DNA of 64,000 nt from Myxococcus eversor (GCF_010894455.1 NZ_JAAIXY010000006.1:248001-312000); one strand, 5' to 3'. Shown: positions 33,773-44,465, counted from the stretch's first letter. The notes: generated by a model not told the origin, from the sequence alone. Made by a program: numbers and translations.

Positions 33773-36502
33773 TTACAGGCTCTGCGCGATGGTCTGCCGG
33801 TTGAGGATGCGGGGCGTGATGAAGATGAGCAGTTCCTGACGCTCATCGCGCTCCGAGTAGTTCTTGAACAGGAGGCCCAGCACCGGAATCTTCGAGAGGA
33901 AGGGCACGGCGTTGGTGGTCGTGGCACCGCGGCGAACGTAGATGCCGCCGATGACCGTGGTGTCCCCATCCTTCACCAGCACCTGGGTGTTGGCTTCCTT
34001 GCGCTGGATGGACGGCTGACCATTCGCTCCCGTGTTGGACTGGTCCGGCTGGTTGTTGGAGGCGTTGATGGACATCAGGATGCTGCCGTCCTGGGTGATG
34101 TGCGGCGTCACCTCCAGGGACAGGCGGGCTTCCACGAAGGTCGTGTTCACGCCACCGGCCGAAGTCTGGCTGAACGGGATGGACACACCCTGGCTGATTC
34201 GCGCGGTGTTGTTGTCCAGCGTCGTCACGCGGGGCGCGGAGATGGTCTTCACCGTGCCCTCGTTCTCCGCCGCGGACAGCCGCAGGTTGAGCTGCAGCGC
34301 GCCACCCGCGGAACCGAAGACGAACCCGAGCGCGCCACCGGCACCCTCAGCCACCGCCGCCGGCAGGTTCACCGCGAAGTTCGGCGCGGCGGGGAGACCC
34401 GCGGCCGTTCCTGGCGTGCCGCCCGTGACGCCGATGTTGTTCGGGAAGATGAGGCCCGTGGGATTGCCCGTCGCCGCGGAAGCGCGCGCCTGGCCGCCCC
34501 ACTGCACGCCGAGCTGACGGCTGAAGGCGGTGCTCGCCTCCACGATGCGGCTCTCGATGAGCACCTGCGGGGTCTGCGTGTCCAGGCTACGCACCAGCGC
34601 GCGGGCCTTCTCCGTGTTGGAGCGCACGTCCTTGACGATGAGCACGTTGGTGCGCGTGTCCACCGTGACGTTGCCGCGCTCGCTCAGCACGTCCTTCACC
34701 CGCGCGGCCATTTCGCCCGCCACCGCGTAGTTGACCGGGATGAGGTTGACCAGGAGATCTTCCTGCTGCTGGAGCGACTTCTTGCGCTCCTGACGCAGCC
34801 GGGCCTCCTCCTCCAACGTCTTCAGCGGGGCGATGCGGATGATGTTGCCGAACTCCTCCTTGCCCAGCTGCTTGGTGCGCAGGATGAGGTCCAGCGCCTG
34901 GTCCCAGGGAACGTTGCGCAGGCGGATGGTGACGCGACCGGAGACATCGTCCGCGACGACCACGTTCTTCTTGGAGATCTCCGCGATGACCCGAAGGAGA
35001 TTCTGGATGTCGATGTCCTTGAACTCGAAGGAGACGCGCTTGCCACGGTAGCGGGCCTGCTGCGGCGCGCCCTCGGCGGCGTAGGCGGGCGCCTCGGCGG
35101 TGAAGCCGGCGGTGCGCTGCGCCACGGAGACCTCGTCCGTCTTCACGCCCTTCACGTCCAGGCGCCAGGAGAGCGTCCCACCGTTCTGGGTGACCTTCTC
35201 CTCGATGGCGCCATCGGCGGCGACGACCACGCGCACCTTGCGGCCCTCACCGGGGACGCTGAAGGCGCTGATCATCTTCACCGGCGTCTCCAGCGCGCTG
35301 GTGTCCAGGCTGCGCTCCAGCTTCTTCGGCAGCCGGGCGTTGTCCAGCGTCAGCACCGCGCTGCGCGGGTCGGGACGGTCCACCTTCCAGGCGGCCGTGC
35401 CAGACAGCTTGAGCACCACGCGACCACCCGCCCCACCCTCCTGGAAGGACAGGTCCTTGACCTCCACCAGCGAGGCCGTGACAGGCGCCTCCACCGGCTC
35501 GGGCGCGGGGCGCAGCGGCTCCACTTCGGCCACCGACGCGACGACCTCTTGCGGCGTGGGCGACGGCGCGGCCTTGCGGGCCACCGCGCCCCCCAGCACC
35601 ACTTCCAGGCCCTTGTCGGCCCGGTCCACCCGGTAGGCGGGCATCTTGCCGCGCACGTCGAGCACCAGCCGGACCTTGTCCGAGTGGGCACCCACGCGCA
35701 CTTCCCTCAACGTCGCGCCATTCACCCGGGGCGCACGGGCGGAGAGCCCCACGCCATACAGGTCCACCGCGAGCCGCGGCGGGTCCGCCAGCTCCAGCAC
35801 CTCGTAGCGGGCGATGTCGCCGTCCGCGCGGATGCGGAGCGTGTCGTCGGAATAGGCCAACTGGGTGATGCGTTGAGCTGGCTGAGCCACCTCTCGCTCA
35901 TCCGCCTCGGCGGCGACGACGTTCTCTGGCAGCGCGGGCTTTTCAGCGGCGGGCTTCGCCGGCGCTTCCGACACCATGACGGCGGCGGGCGCGGCGGGCT
36001 TGACCTCGGCGACCGGTGCGGGCGTCGGGGCGGCGGGAGCCGTGGCGACAGGAGCGACAACGGGCTCCGGACGCTTGGCCTCGGCGGCGGGCATCGCGCC
36101 ATCCACCGAAATCACCACGCGGTTTCCATCCGCCCGGACGTCGTACTGCGACGCCTTGTCCAGCGCCAGCAGCACCCGGCCGACGCTCGCGCGCTCATCC
36201 GAGAACTGCGACGCCACGACTCCGGCCACGGGGCCAGAGCCGTCGTGGTGGCCTTTGATACCCGTCGCGTCAGCCGACGAGAGGTCCACCACCAACCGCT
36301 CCGGACCACTCAGCCGGAACACGGTGAAGGTGGGGGGCCGGGTTCCGGTCACCACCACCTGGGCGCCCGAGCCGGTACGGGACACATCCAGGTCCCGAAG
36401 CGTATTCAGTTCGGCGCCATTGCTGCTGGCGCCCGCAAGGACGACCGCGAAAGCGGTCGCCAACATCCACTTGCCCCTCGTCACAGCGCTCCTCTCGAGC
36501 AT
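33773..36502 (-). CDS. pilQ: type IV pilus secretin PilQ
   Basis: A 909-residue outer-membrane secretin that forms the pilus exit pore. After a signal peptide (MLATAFAVVLAGASSNGA) come three AMIN-type peptidoglycan-binding domains, at about 30-130, 225-320 and 345-455, joined by Ala/Pro linkers. An N0/STN domain (VSFEFKDIDIQNLLRVIAEIS) is near 500, N1 (VDTRTNVLIVKDVRSNTEKA) near 610, and the secretin core (VLIESRIVEAS to ELLIFITPRIL) ends the chain. The length is close to the ~900 residues of M. xanthus PilQ. The ATG at 36502 has GAGGGGA upstream. A GTG at 36484 directly behind AGGAG is a serious alternative that removes six residues. Confidence 0.95.
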   Translation of the reverse strand: MLERSAVTRGKWMLATAFAVVLAGASSNGAELNTLRDLDVSRTGSGAQVVVTGTRPPTFTVFRLSGPERLVVDLSSADATGIKGHHDGSGPVAGVVASQFSDERASVGRVLLALDKASQYDVRADGNRVVISVDGAMPAAEAKRPEPVVAPVATAPAAPTPAPVAEVKPAAPAAVMVSEAPAKPAAEKPALPENVVAAEADEREVAQPAQRITQLAYSDDTLRIRADGDIARYEVLELADPPRLAVDLYGVGLSARAPRVNGATLREVRVGAHSDKVRLVLDVRGKMPAYRVDRADKGLEVVLGGAVARKAAPSPTPQEVVASVAEVEPLRPAPEPVEAPVTASLVEVKDLSFQEGGAGGRVVLKLSGTAAWKVDRPDPRSAVLTLDNARLPKKLERSLDTSALETPVKMISAFSVPGEGRKVRVVVAADGAIEEKVTQNGGTLSWRLDVKGVKTDEVSVAQRTAGFTAEAPAYAAEGAPQQARYRGKRVSFEFKDIDIQNLLRVIAEISKKNVVVADDVSGRVTIRLRNVPWDQALDLILRTKQLGKEEFGNIIRIAPLKTLEEEARLRQERKKSLQQQEDLLVNLIPVNYAVAGEMAARVKDVLSERGNVTVDTRTNVLIVKDVRSNTEKARALVRSLDTQTPQVLIESRIVEASTAFSRQLGVQWGGQARASAATGNPTGLIFPNNIGVTGGTPGTAAGLPAAPNFAVNLPAAVAEGAGGALGFVFGSAGGALQLNLRLSAAENEGTVKTISAPRVTTLDNNTARISQGVSIPFSQTSAGGVNTTFVEARLSLEVTPHITQDGSILMSINASNNQPDQSNTGANGQPSIQRKEANTQVLVKDGDTTVIGGIYVRRGATTTNAVPFLSKIPVLGLLFKNYSERDERQELLIFITPRILNRQTIAQSL

Positions 36503-36558
36503 GCGTCCCCTCACCAAGTTGGAAGCGGGCTGCCGCCCGCGGGCGCGCCACGGGGGCG

Positions 36559-37134
36559 CTACTCCCCGTAGTTTTTGCCCGTCATCAGATTGTAACTAGG
36601 GTCCTGCCGGTCATCGGCCTTGAGCTGCAGAGTCACCGGATTCTTGATGATCTCTCCGTTGCCCGAGAAAACCTCGGTCACCGTCAGCGAATCGCGGAGG
36701 ATTTGCGTGACCTTCCCACCCTGGCGTCCAACCCGGGTGTTGCGGCGCACGATGTGGCCTCGACCCAACGGGTCTTCGACCATCGCCAGTGGATTGGCGT
36801 CACCCGTGACGACCGCGACCAGCTTGAGCTGGTCCAGGTCGAACGCGCACAGAGGCTCCGTGCACGTCGTGACGGGATTCACCTGGGCCACCGGGCCCAG
36901 CTCTTCCAGCGGACTGCGGAACGGATCCCGCTTCCCCACCGGGTTGTAACTGTAGATGTATGGCGCCGGCGCGGCGGCGGCGTCGACCGGCGTGGGCGCC
37001 GTCTCTGCGGGTGCCGCGGCCTTGGCCGCGGGAGGTGCCGCGGCCACCGGCGGAGGGGGCAGAGGTGCCTCCTCGCAGGCAGCGAGCGTCAGCGCGAGCG
37101 CGGCGGTCGTCATGGTGGCCTTGAACATCTTCAT
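36559..37134 (-). CDS. pilP: type IV pilus alignment lipoprotein PilP
   Basis: A 191-residue inner-membrane lipoprotein with signal MKMFKATMTTAALALTLAAC. A Pro/Ala-rich disordered stretch (about 22-60) precedes the beta-sandwich PilP domain (KRDPFRSPLEELG, LCAFDLDQLKLVAVVTG, VEDPLGRGHIVRRNTRVG). PilP links the PilNO complex to the N0/N1 domains of PilQ across the periplasm. Gene order pilM-N-O-P-Q is as in other type IVa systems; the spacing is 43 nt to pilO and 56 nt to pilQ. The ATG at 37134 was chosen to place the lipobox at a normal distance. Confidence 0.94.
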   Translation of the reverse strand: MKMFKATMTTAALALTLAACEEAPLPPPPVAAAPPAAKAAAPAETAPTPVDAAAAPAPYIYSYNPVGKRDPFRSPLEELGPVAQVNPVTTCTEPLCAFDLDQLKLVAVVTGDANPLAMVEDPLGRGHIVRRNTRVGRQGGKVTQILRDSLTVTEVFSGNGEIIKNPVTLQLKADDRQDPSYNLMTGKNYGE

Positions 37135-37177
37135 CCTCAATCCCCTTGTCGCCCTACTTTCCGGACGGATCAAGTTT

Positions 37178-37759
37178 CTAGTTCTTGGTCTCGACGAACC
37201 GGAAAGTCGTCGCCAGGAAGCTGCTCTGCAGCACGACCTTCTCGTTCTTCAGGGTCGGCTGGCCCAGGTTGATGTTGTTGACGTTCACGATGCGGCGCAT
37301 GTTCGCCATCTCCTGCAGGAACATGGCGATCTCATGGTAGTTGCCGCTCACCGTCATGCGGATGGGGATGCGGGCGAAGAATTCGCCGCCGCCCACGTAC
37401 TCGCGGTCGGGCTGCACCAGGGAGATCTCCAGACCGCTCTTCTTGCCGATGTCGTTGATCTGCGCGAGCAGCTCCTCGACGTCCTTCTTCTCCGGCAGCT
37501 CCGTGAGGGCCTCGGCGAGCTTCTGCTCCAGCACGTCCATCTCGCGCCGACGCTCGTTGAGGTTCTGGGCGATCTCACTCTTCTCCGCCAGATCCAGGTC
37601 CAGCGCGCGCCGCTCGGTCATCTGCCTCTGGATGCTCTCATCCGTGGGCTGGATGAGCAGGAAGAAGTTGGCGACGGTCATCAGGATGATGAGCGCTGCC
37701 AGGCCGCCGAACTTGACGGCCGGGGACGCCTTGACGAATTGGTCCAGGTACTTGTCCAT
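37178..37759 (-). CDS. pilO: type IV pilus alignment protein PilO
   Basis: A 193-residue bitopic protein. It has a short cytoplasmic N-terminus, a TM helix at about 15-37 (FGGLAALIILMTVANFFLLI), a coiled coil at about 45-95 (LDLDLAEKSEIAQNLNERRRE) and a ferredoxin-like periplasmic domain (FFARIPIRMTVSGNYHEIAMFLQEMAN). It pairs with PilN to form the inner-membrane alignment ring between PilM and PilP. It starts 15 nt after pilN. Confidence 0.94.
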   Translation of the reverse strand: MDKYLDQFVKASPAVKFGGLAALIILMTVANFFLLIQPTDESIQRQMTERRALDLDLAEKSEIAQNLNERRREMDVLEQKLAEALTELPEKKDVEELLAQINDIGKKSGLEISLVQPDREYVGGGEFFARIPIRMTVSGNYHEIAMFLQEMANMRRIVNVNNINLGQPTLKNEKVVLQSSFLATTFRFVETKN

Positions 37760-37774
37760 GGGCAGTGGCCTCGC

Positions 37775-38458
37775 TCAGATGGCGTAGTTCGCGGTGAGGG
37801 TGATCTTGAAGTCGACCAGGGCGGGCGCGGCCAGGGGCCCGGTGGACGCCTTCGTCTGCACGGCGCTGGTCAGGTCGATGTTGGTGAAGAACGGAGTGAT
37901 TTCCCCGGCGGGGAACTCCTCGATGGTGGCTTCGGCCGTCAGCAGCTCCACGCGGGACGTCTTCGAGTCGCGGCGCTGATCCACCAGGCGGCCCATGCCC
38001 TTGGGCGTCCACACCACGCCGTTCAGGCTGCGCATGAACTCGGCGACCTCGTCGTGACTGACGGCCGAGCCGTCGATGGCCACCGCGCTGGCGGCTTCGA
38101 CGAAGCCCTTCACCCAGACCTTCTTCGGCGTGGCGGAAGCCAGCGCGTCCATCATCCGGACCGGACCGTTACGGCCCTTGCGCAGCGAGTCCAGCACGGC
38201 GAGCTTCTTCTCAACTTCCGTCTTGCGGGCGTTGATGTTCCTCACCTCGCCGATGACCTTCTCCAGCTCGGCGATCTTCGCGCGAGTCTGTTCGATGGCC
38301 TGGGCGTTGCGCTGGAACTCACTGTCGCGGTCGTCGTACCAGAGGTAGTTGCCCACGGCGGCGCCGATGAGCGCCAGCGCGAAGAGGACCAGGATCTGCC
38401 GGCCCTTCTGCTGGGTCTGAACCTTCCGGACGGGAAGCAGGTTGATGCGAATCATCAT
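37775..38458 (-). CDS. pilN: type IV pilus alignment protein PilN
   Basis: A 227-residue bitopic protein. The cytoplasmic tail MMIRINLLPVRK carries the INLLP peptide that docks into PilM. TM helix about 22-42 and a coiled coil (about 45-85) precede the periplasmic ferredoxin-like domain (GRNGPVRMMDALASATPKKVW). With PilO it forms the ring under the secretin. It starts 27 nt after pilM. Confidence 0.95.
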   Translation of the reverse strand: MMIRINLLPVRKVQTQQKGRQILVLFALALIGAAVGNYLWYDDRDSEFQRNAQAIEQTRAKIAELEKVIGEVRNINARKTEVEKKLAVLDSLRKGRNGPVRMMDALASATPKKVWVKGFVEAASAVAIDGSAVSHDEVAEFMRSLNGVVWTPKGMGRLVDQRRDSKTSRVELLTAEATIEEFPAGEITPFFTNIDLTSAVQTKASTGPLAAPALVDFKITLTANYAI

Positions 38459-38485
38459 GTGCGTCGTCTCCAGGAAGTGGACGGT

Positions 38486-39568
38486 CTAGGCCAGCTTGTC
38501 GCCAGGACGCCGGAGCGCCAGTCCCACGGCCACCGCGGCCATGGGCGCCACGTCCATGATGAACGCGGGGTCGAACTTGCGGTTGTCCACTTCAATCTTG
38601 CGGAACGGGTTGAGGATCTCCACCGGCACCCCGGTGCGCGCTTCAATGGTCTTGAACAGGGCCGGAATCTTCGCCGTGCCACCGGACAGGTAGACCTTGG
38701 TGAAGTTCGAGTCCGCCGCGGTGCCCGCGTAGAAGTCCAGCGAGCGCTGGATTTCACCGGCCACCTGCTCGGCGACGCTGGACAGCACGCGCTCGACTTC
38801 CTGGGGCACCACGGCATCCGCGTCCGCGCGGTTGCCGCCGATCTTCAGCGCTTCCGCCTCCTCGTAGGAGACGTTGAGCTGCTTCTGGATCTCCTCGGTG
38901 AACTGGTTGCCACCGATGGTGACGTCACGGGTGAAGACCGTCACGCCGTTGGCGATGATGTTGATGTTCACCACCGAGGCGCCCGCGTTGATGAGGACGA
39001 CGGTCTCCTTCTCCGGCAGGTCGTAGTTGACGGAGAACATGTTCTGCACTGCGAAGGCGTCCACATCCACGACCACCGGGGCGAGGCCCGCCTCGGAGAC
39101 CACCGTGGTGTAGTCGTTGATCATGTCCTTCTTGGCGGCCACCAGCAGCACGTCCATCTGCCCGGTGGCGTCGTTGCCGCCCCCGTCGAGGATCTGCGTG
39201 TCGATGTTCACGTCCTTCACATCGAACGGGATGTACTGCTCGGCCTCCCACTGGATGCTCTCCTCGAGCTCCTCCTGGGACATGCGGGGCATCTGAATCT
39301 TCTTGATGATGACCGAGTGGCCGGACACGCCGATGGCGACGTCCTTGCCCTTCACCTTCAGCTCGGACATCAGCTCCTGCACCGCCTGGACGATGGCGGT
39401 GGAGTTCATCAGCGCGCCATCCACGATGGCCTCGGGAGGCAGCGGCTTCATGCCGAAGCTCTGCAGCGCGAAGCCCACCTCGCCCCGCTTGCGCTGCTCC
39501 TTGAGCAGGATCATCTTGATGGAGGTCGATCCGATGTCCAGACCGAGTGCCAGTTTGCCCTTCGCCAT
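38486..39568 (-). CDS. pilM: type IV pilus assembly protein PilM (actin-like)
   Basis: A 360-residue cytoplasmic protein of the actin/FtsA fold. LGLDIGSTSIKMILLKEQ near 8-25 is phosphate loop 1. INAGASVVNINIIANG near 173 and YLSGGTAKIPALFKTIEARTG near 290 form the second nucleotide-binding segments. PilM binds the INLLP tail of PilN and connects the alignment ring to the pilus motors. It heads the pilMNOPQ operon after a 197-bp spacer with a candidate promoter. Confidence 0.95.
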   Translation of the reverse strand: MAKGKLALGLDIGSTSIKMILLKEQRKRGEVGFALQSFGMKPLPPEAIVDGALMNSTAIVQAVQELMSELKVKGKDVAIGVSGHSVIIKKIQMPRMSQEELEESIQWEAEQYIPFDVKDVNIDTQILDGGGNDATGQMDVLLVAAKKDMINDYTTVVSEAGLAPVVVDVDAFAVQNMFSVNYDLPEKETVVLINAGASVVNINIIANGVTVFTRDVTIGGNQFTEEIQKQLNVSYEEAEALKIGGNRADADAVVPQEVERVLSSVAEQVAGEIQRSLDFYAGTAADSNFTKVYLSGGTAKIPALFKTIEARTGVPVEILNPFRKIEVDNRKFDPAFIMDVAPMAAVAVGLALRRPGDKLA

Positions 39569-39711
39569 GCTTGACTCCGTCGAGAGGCGTCCAGCGTAGC
39601 ACTGGCCGTCAACCCCTCCTAAAAAGTACCCGGAGCCCGCCTGCTCTCCGTTCGGCCGGGACCCCTGCGTCCAAACTGCGCCGGGCCCCCCACCACGGTC
39701 GCGGAGGCCCG

Positions 39712-39740
39712 ATTTTCCGGCTCCGGACGCGTTCCGTCAA
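39712..39740 (-). promoter_or_regulatory. pilM: candidate sigma-70 promoter for pilMNOPQ
   Basis: On the minus strand TTGACG (39735-39740) is followed after 17 nt by GAAAAT (39712-39717), a 4/6 match to the -10 consensus. The predicted start leaves a leader of about 140 nt before the pilM ATG. The -35 is identical to that of the pilB promoter. Confidence 0.4.
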
Positions 39741-39765
39741 ATGCCACCCGGCGGATTCCCTTGCT

Positions 39766-41184
<1,419 letters not shown>

Positions 41185-41250
41185 GGGGACCTGCCGGCAT
41201 CATCCCCCAGTCCTGGGGAGGGAGATAGCTTCTGGCCGGACGGCGCCCGC

Positions 41251-42372
41251 TCACACGGCGGGCAGGGACACGGTGAAGCGCGCGCCACCTTCAGGCAGGT
41301 TCTCCGCGCCGAGGCGCCCGCCCATCACCTGCGTCAGCCGCAGCGACACCGCCAGCCCCAGCCCGGTGCCCTGCCGTCCCTTCGTGGTGAAGAAGGGCTC
41401 GAACAACCGGGGCATGACCTCGGGAGGAATCCCCGGCCCCTGGTCCCTCACCACCAGATGGACGGCACCCTCCTCCCGGCGAGTCACCACGCTCACACTC
41501 CCCTTCCCTCCCATCGCCTGCGCGGCGTTGAGCAGGAGGTTGATGAGGATCTGCGACAGCGGCCCTGTCTCCGCCCGGGCGAACACTCCCGGCTCCAGCG
41601 CCAGGTCCACCGACACGCCGGCGAGCTCGGGCGCGGCGCGGACCAGCCGCACACACGTCTCCACCACCGAGCCGACATCCACCGGGCCTGGCGACGACGT
41701 CTCCGGACGCCCCAGGTCCAGCAGGCCCCGGACGATGCGGTCGATGCGCTGCACTTCGTGGTCGATGCGCTCCAGGTAGTCCTTCAGCTCCGCCGTGGGC
41801 GCCTTCATCCGCGCCAGGGAGAGGTAGCCGAGGATGCCGGCCAGGGGGTTCCCCACCTCGTGCGCCACGCCCGCGGCGAGCCGGCCCACCGTGGCCAGCC
41901 GCTCGGCGGACACCAGCTCCGTCTGGGCCCGCGACAGGCGGAGGTTGGCGTCCCGCAGCGACTCGACCTGGGAGCGCGTGAGGGCCTGCTCCGAGCGCAG
42001 CGCCTCCGCCAGCCGCTGCAACGCGCGCTGCATCCTCGACAGCAGCGGCCCGCCCTGCGTGGGCGTCAGGTGCGGATCCAGCTCCAGCCGCCCCAGTTGT
42101 TCCACCATGGCCTCGGCGGAGCGCAGCGGACGGCCCACCGTCAGGTCCAACACCACGTACGCCAGCAGCGTGAGCGCGACCAGGTCCAACCCCAGCGCGA
42201 GCGGAAGGAAGCCCCGCACCTGTGCCAGCACCTCCGCGTCCGGAGTGCCCGGAGACACGAGCCGGCGGCCCAGCTCCAGCAACCGGATGAGGACGGGCTG
42301 GAGCGACAGCCAGGAGAGTCCCGTGCAGAGCGAGCTGAGCAGGAACGCCACGCTGGCGATGCGCCACTTCAT
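41251..42372 (-). CDS. pilS2: membrane sensor histidine kinase PilS2
   Basis: A 373-residue kinase. Two TM helices (about 5-25 and 55-78) flank a short periplasmic segment. A HAMP-like linker follows, then HisKA with the phospho-accepting His in AAGVAHEVGNPLAGI, and a HATPase domain with ILINLLLNAAQAM (N box) and RDQGPGIPPE plus GRQGTGLGLAV (G boxes). It is NtrB-like in its catalytic part. Its stop is 66 nt before pilR2, and its start is 16 nt after pilD. The presumed partner is PilR2; the signal is unknown. Confidence 0.88.
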   Translation of the reverse strand: MKWRIASVAFLLSSLCTGLSWLSLQPVLIRLLELGRRLVSPGTPDAEVLAQVRGFLPLALGLDLVALTLLAYVVLDLTVGRPLRSAEAMVEQLGRLELDPHLTPTQGGPLLSRMQRALQRLAEALRSEQALTRSQVESLRDANLRLSRAQTELVSAERLATVGRLAAGVAHEVGNPLAGILGYLSLARMKAPTAELKDYLERIDHEVQRIDRIVRGLLDLGRPETSSPGPVDVGSVVETCVRLVRAAPELAGVSVDLALEPGVFARAETGPLSQILINLLLNAAQAMGGKGSVSVVTRREEGAVHLVVRDQGPGIPPEVMPRLFEPFFTTKGRQGTGLGLAVSLRLTQVMGGRLGAENLPEGGARFTVSLPAV

Positions 42373-42388
42373 CGCCCGTCCGCGCGTT

Positions 42389-43609
42389 TCACGGCGCGCC
42401 CCCGAGCAGCATGGCGATGTCCATGGGCAGCACGCGCGCCAGCCAGGGCCCGAGCAGCATCACCTCCAGCCCCGCCAGCGCCAACCAGGGACCAAAGGGG
42501 ATGTTGGTGGGTCCGGGCACCCACTCCTCCTCCTCGCCCGTCTCGTCATCCATGGGTGCGTCGGGAATCGGCTGGAACAGCAGACACCAGGGCACCAGCA
42601 ACACGCGCTTCCAGAGCGGAATCCCCGGCCGGGTGAACTCCCACGTCATCGTGGACTCGGGCTCGGACTCCTCGATGTTCTCAGGGGCTGCCGTCGTCGC
42701 GCCGACTCCGAGGGGAGGCGCGTTGCTCAGTGGGACAGAGGGGGGCGCCGCGCCTTCGTGCGGTGTGACACGTTCGTCCCCCAGAGGCTGAGCTGAAACA
42801 GGGGCCGCGCCCTCAGGAGGCGTGACACCCGGAGCGTCTGGAGGTGGGGCCACGCCCTCGGGAGCCTTCATGGGTTTGGCGTCTGGAGGAGTCGACGGTC
42901 CCGCGCGCCCGGTGAGTCCGAGCATGGCGATTCCCACCACCGCGCCTTGCAGCGAGGACAGGAAGAGGATGCCCAGCAGGGCCCGCCAGGACAGGAAGGC
43001 GCCCAGCAGCGCGACGAGGAACTTGTCGCCACCGCCCAGTGCTTCCTTCCGGAACACCTTCCAGCCCACATACTCCATCAGGCGGAAGGCGAGGAAGCCG
43101 ATGACGGCCCCCAGAGTGGCGTCCACCACCGCGTCCGCGCCCCTGGGCACCGCGAGAACCAGTCCCGCCGCGATGCCCGGCACCGTGAGTGAGAACGGCA
43201 GGATCCAGTGCGCCAGGTCGATGAAGGTGAGCGGTATCAGCAGCCCCACGAGCACGAGCGCGGGAAACAACTCATACGTCCACCCGAACCTCCGAAGGCA
43301 CGCCAGGAAGAGCAGCCCGGTGAGCAACTCCACCAGCACGTAGCGCGGGGAGATGGGCGCGTGACACGAACGACACCGAGCTCTCAGCGCGAGCCACGAG
43401 AGGACGGGGATGTTCTCGTACCACGACAGGACATGCCCGCACTTGGGGCAGCGCGAGCCGGGGCGGACGATGCTCAGTCCTTCGGGGACGCGGGCGATGA
43501 CGACATTGAGGAAGCTGCCGATACACAGGCCGAGGACCAGGAGGAAGGCGGTGAAGAGCGGCCCGGCCCAGCCCGGCACGAGGGAGAAGTCCGTCACGGA
43601 GCCGGGCAT
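42389..43609 (-). CDS. pilD: type IV prepilin peptidase/N-methyltransferase PilD with a Pro/Ala-rich insertion
   Basis: A 406-residue membrane peptidase that removes the leader of PilA and other prepilins and methylates the new N-terminal Phe. The N-terminal methylase part has two CxxC pairs (C54/C57 in CPKCGH and C79/C82 in CRSCHAP). The catalytic aspartates are Asp131 in FIDLAHWILP and Asp195 in GGGDKF, the GxGD motif. Typical PilD is about 290 residues; here residues about 235-365 are an extra hydrophilic region with repeated P-x-EGxAPP units and an acidic end (DDETGEEEEW). The insertion sits before the last TM helix. It is divergent from pilA across 217 bp. Confidence 0.93.
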   Translation of the reverse strand: MPGSVTDFSLVPGWAGPLFTAFLLVLGLCIGSFLNVVIARVPEGLSIVRPGSRCPKCGHVLSWYENIPVLSWLALRARCRSCHAPISPRYVLVELLTGLLFLACLRRFGWTYELFPALVLVGLLIPLTFIDLAHWILPFSLTVPGIAAGLVLAVPRGADAVVDATLGAVIGFLAFRLMEYVGWKVFRKEALGGGDKFLVALLGAFLSWRALLGILFLSSLQGAVVGIAMLGLTGRAGPSTPPDAKPMKAPEGVAPPPDAPGVTPPEGAAPVSAQPLGDERVTPHEGAAPPSVPLSNAPPLGVGATTAAPENIEESEPESTMTWEFTRPGIPLWKRVLLVPWCLLFQPIPDAPMDDETGEEEEWVPGPTNIPFGPWLALAGLEVMLLGPWLARVLPMDIAMLLGGAP

Positions 43610-43757
43610 CCTAGCGTCGCGGCCCGGGGAGGACAGCATCGCGGATCGACGATTTCCGTCAGGCGCGGTGACAATTTTTGGCAACCAGGGGAACGAGCGG
43701 ACGGGATCCGACACGCCCGTTTGTGAGAATTCATCGGGTTGGGGCAACTGTTGGCCA

Positions 43758-43773
43758 TGGCACCGTTCGTGCT
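43758..43773 (+). promoter_or_regulatory. pilA: sigma-54 promoter of pilA
   Basis: TGGCACCGTTCGTGCT matches the -24/-12 consensus TGGCAC-N5-TTGCW at every key position except the first T of the -12 box, with the required GG-to-GC spacing. The expected transcription start, about 12 nt further on, gives a ~42-nt leader. M. xanthus pilA is known to need sigma-54 and PilR, and two NtrC-type activators are encoded in this locus. The 130 bp upstream, shared with divergent pilD, would hold the activator sites; none could be defined by eye. Confidence 0.85.
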
Positions 43774-43826
43774 ATGAACGCAGGCAGTCGTTCAACCCCC
43801 CTCTGCACCTGCGGAGCACTCCCGAC

Positions 43827-44414
43827 ATGCTGAACCGTCTCCTGAAGAAGAAGGGTGGCTTCACCCTCATCGAGCTGATGATCGTGGTCGCCATCATCGG
43901 CATCCTGGCCGCCATCGCCATCCCGAACTTCATCCGCTTCCAGGCCAAGTCCAAGCAGTCCGAGGCCAAGACGAACCTGAAGGCCATCTTCACGGCCCAG
44001 AAGGCGTACTTCGGCGAGAAGGACAAGTACGTCACGGACTTCAAGGTCGTCGGCTTTGATCCCGAGCCGGGCAACCGCTTCAGCTACGGCATCAACGGCG
44101 CGTGCGCCGCGTCCGTCGCCGTCAACGCTCGCGACTACACCGGCGGCTGCATCGGCCAGGACATCGCGCGCTTCACGGAGGTCCCGACCGTTGGCGCCCC
44201 GGCGCTGACCGCCGGCGTGACGGGCACCTGCCCGAACTGCGACTTCTCCGCCATCGCCACGGGCAACGTCGACAACGACAAGAACGCCGACACGTGGGGC
44301 ATCACGTCTCTGGCCACCTCTGCCACCACGCTCGCCGGCACCTGCGGCATCGACAGCAACAAGATCGGTGGCGGCGAGCCCGGCAACGCGTACAACGACG
44401 TGAGCTGCCCGTAA
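43827..44414 (+). CDS. pilA: major type IV pilin PilA
   Basis: A 195-residue prepilin. The short basic leader MLNRLLKKKGG is cut before Phe12 in G|FTLIELMIVVAIIGILAA, with the conserved Glu5 of the mature protein. The hydrophobic N-terminal helix continues to about residue 60 (SKQSEAKTNLKAIFTAQKAYF). The globular head has seven Cys, including CPNC, and ends with a short Cys-containing tail (YNDVSCP). The head is clearly different from M. xanthus PilA beyond the N-terminal helix, as expected for a surface-exposed subunit. It is transcribed from the sigma-54 promoter above, toward pilGHI, with a hairpin after its stop. Confidence 0.96.
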   Translation: MLNRLLKKKGGFTLIELMIVVAIIGILAAIAIPNFIRFQAKSKQSEAKTNLKAIFTAQKAYFGEKDKYVTDFKVVGFDPEPGNRFSYGINGACAASVAVNARDYTGGCIGQDIARFTEVPTVGAPALTAGVTGTCPNCDFSAIATGNVDNDKNADTWGITSLATSATTLAGTCGIDSNKIGGGEPGNAYNDVSCP

Positions 44415-44465
44415 TCCTGTAGGTGCTGACCCTGTAGTCGGGTGAAGCGCCGCCGATGTATAACG

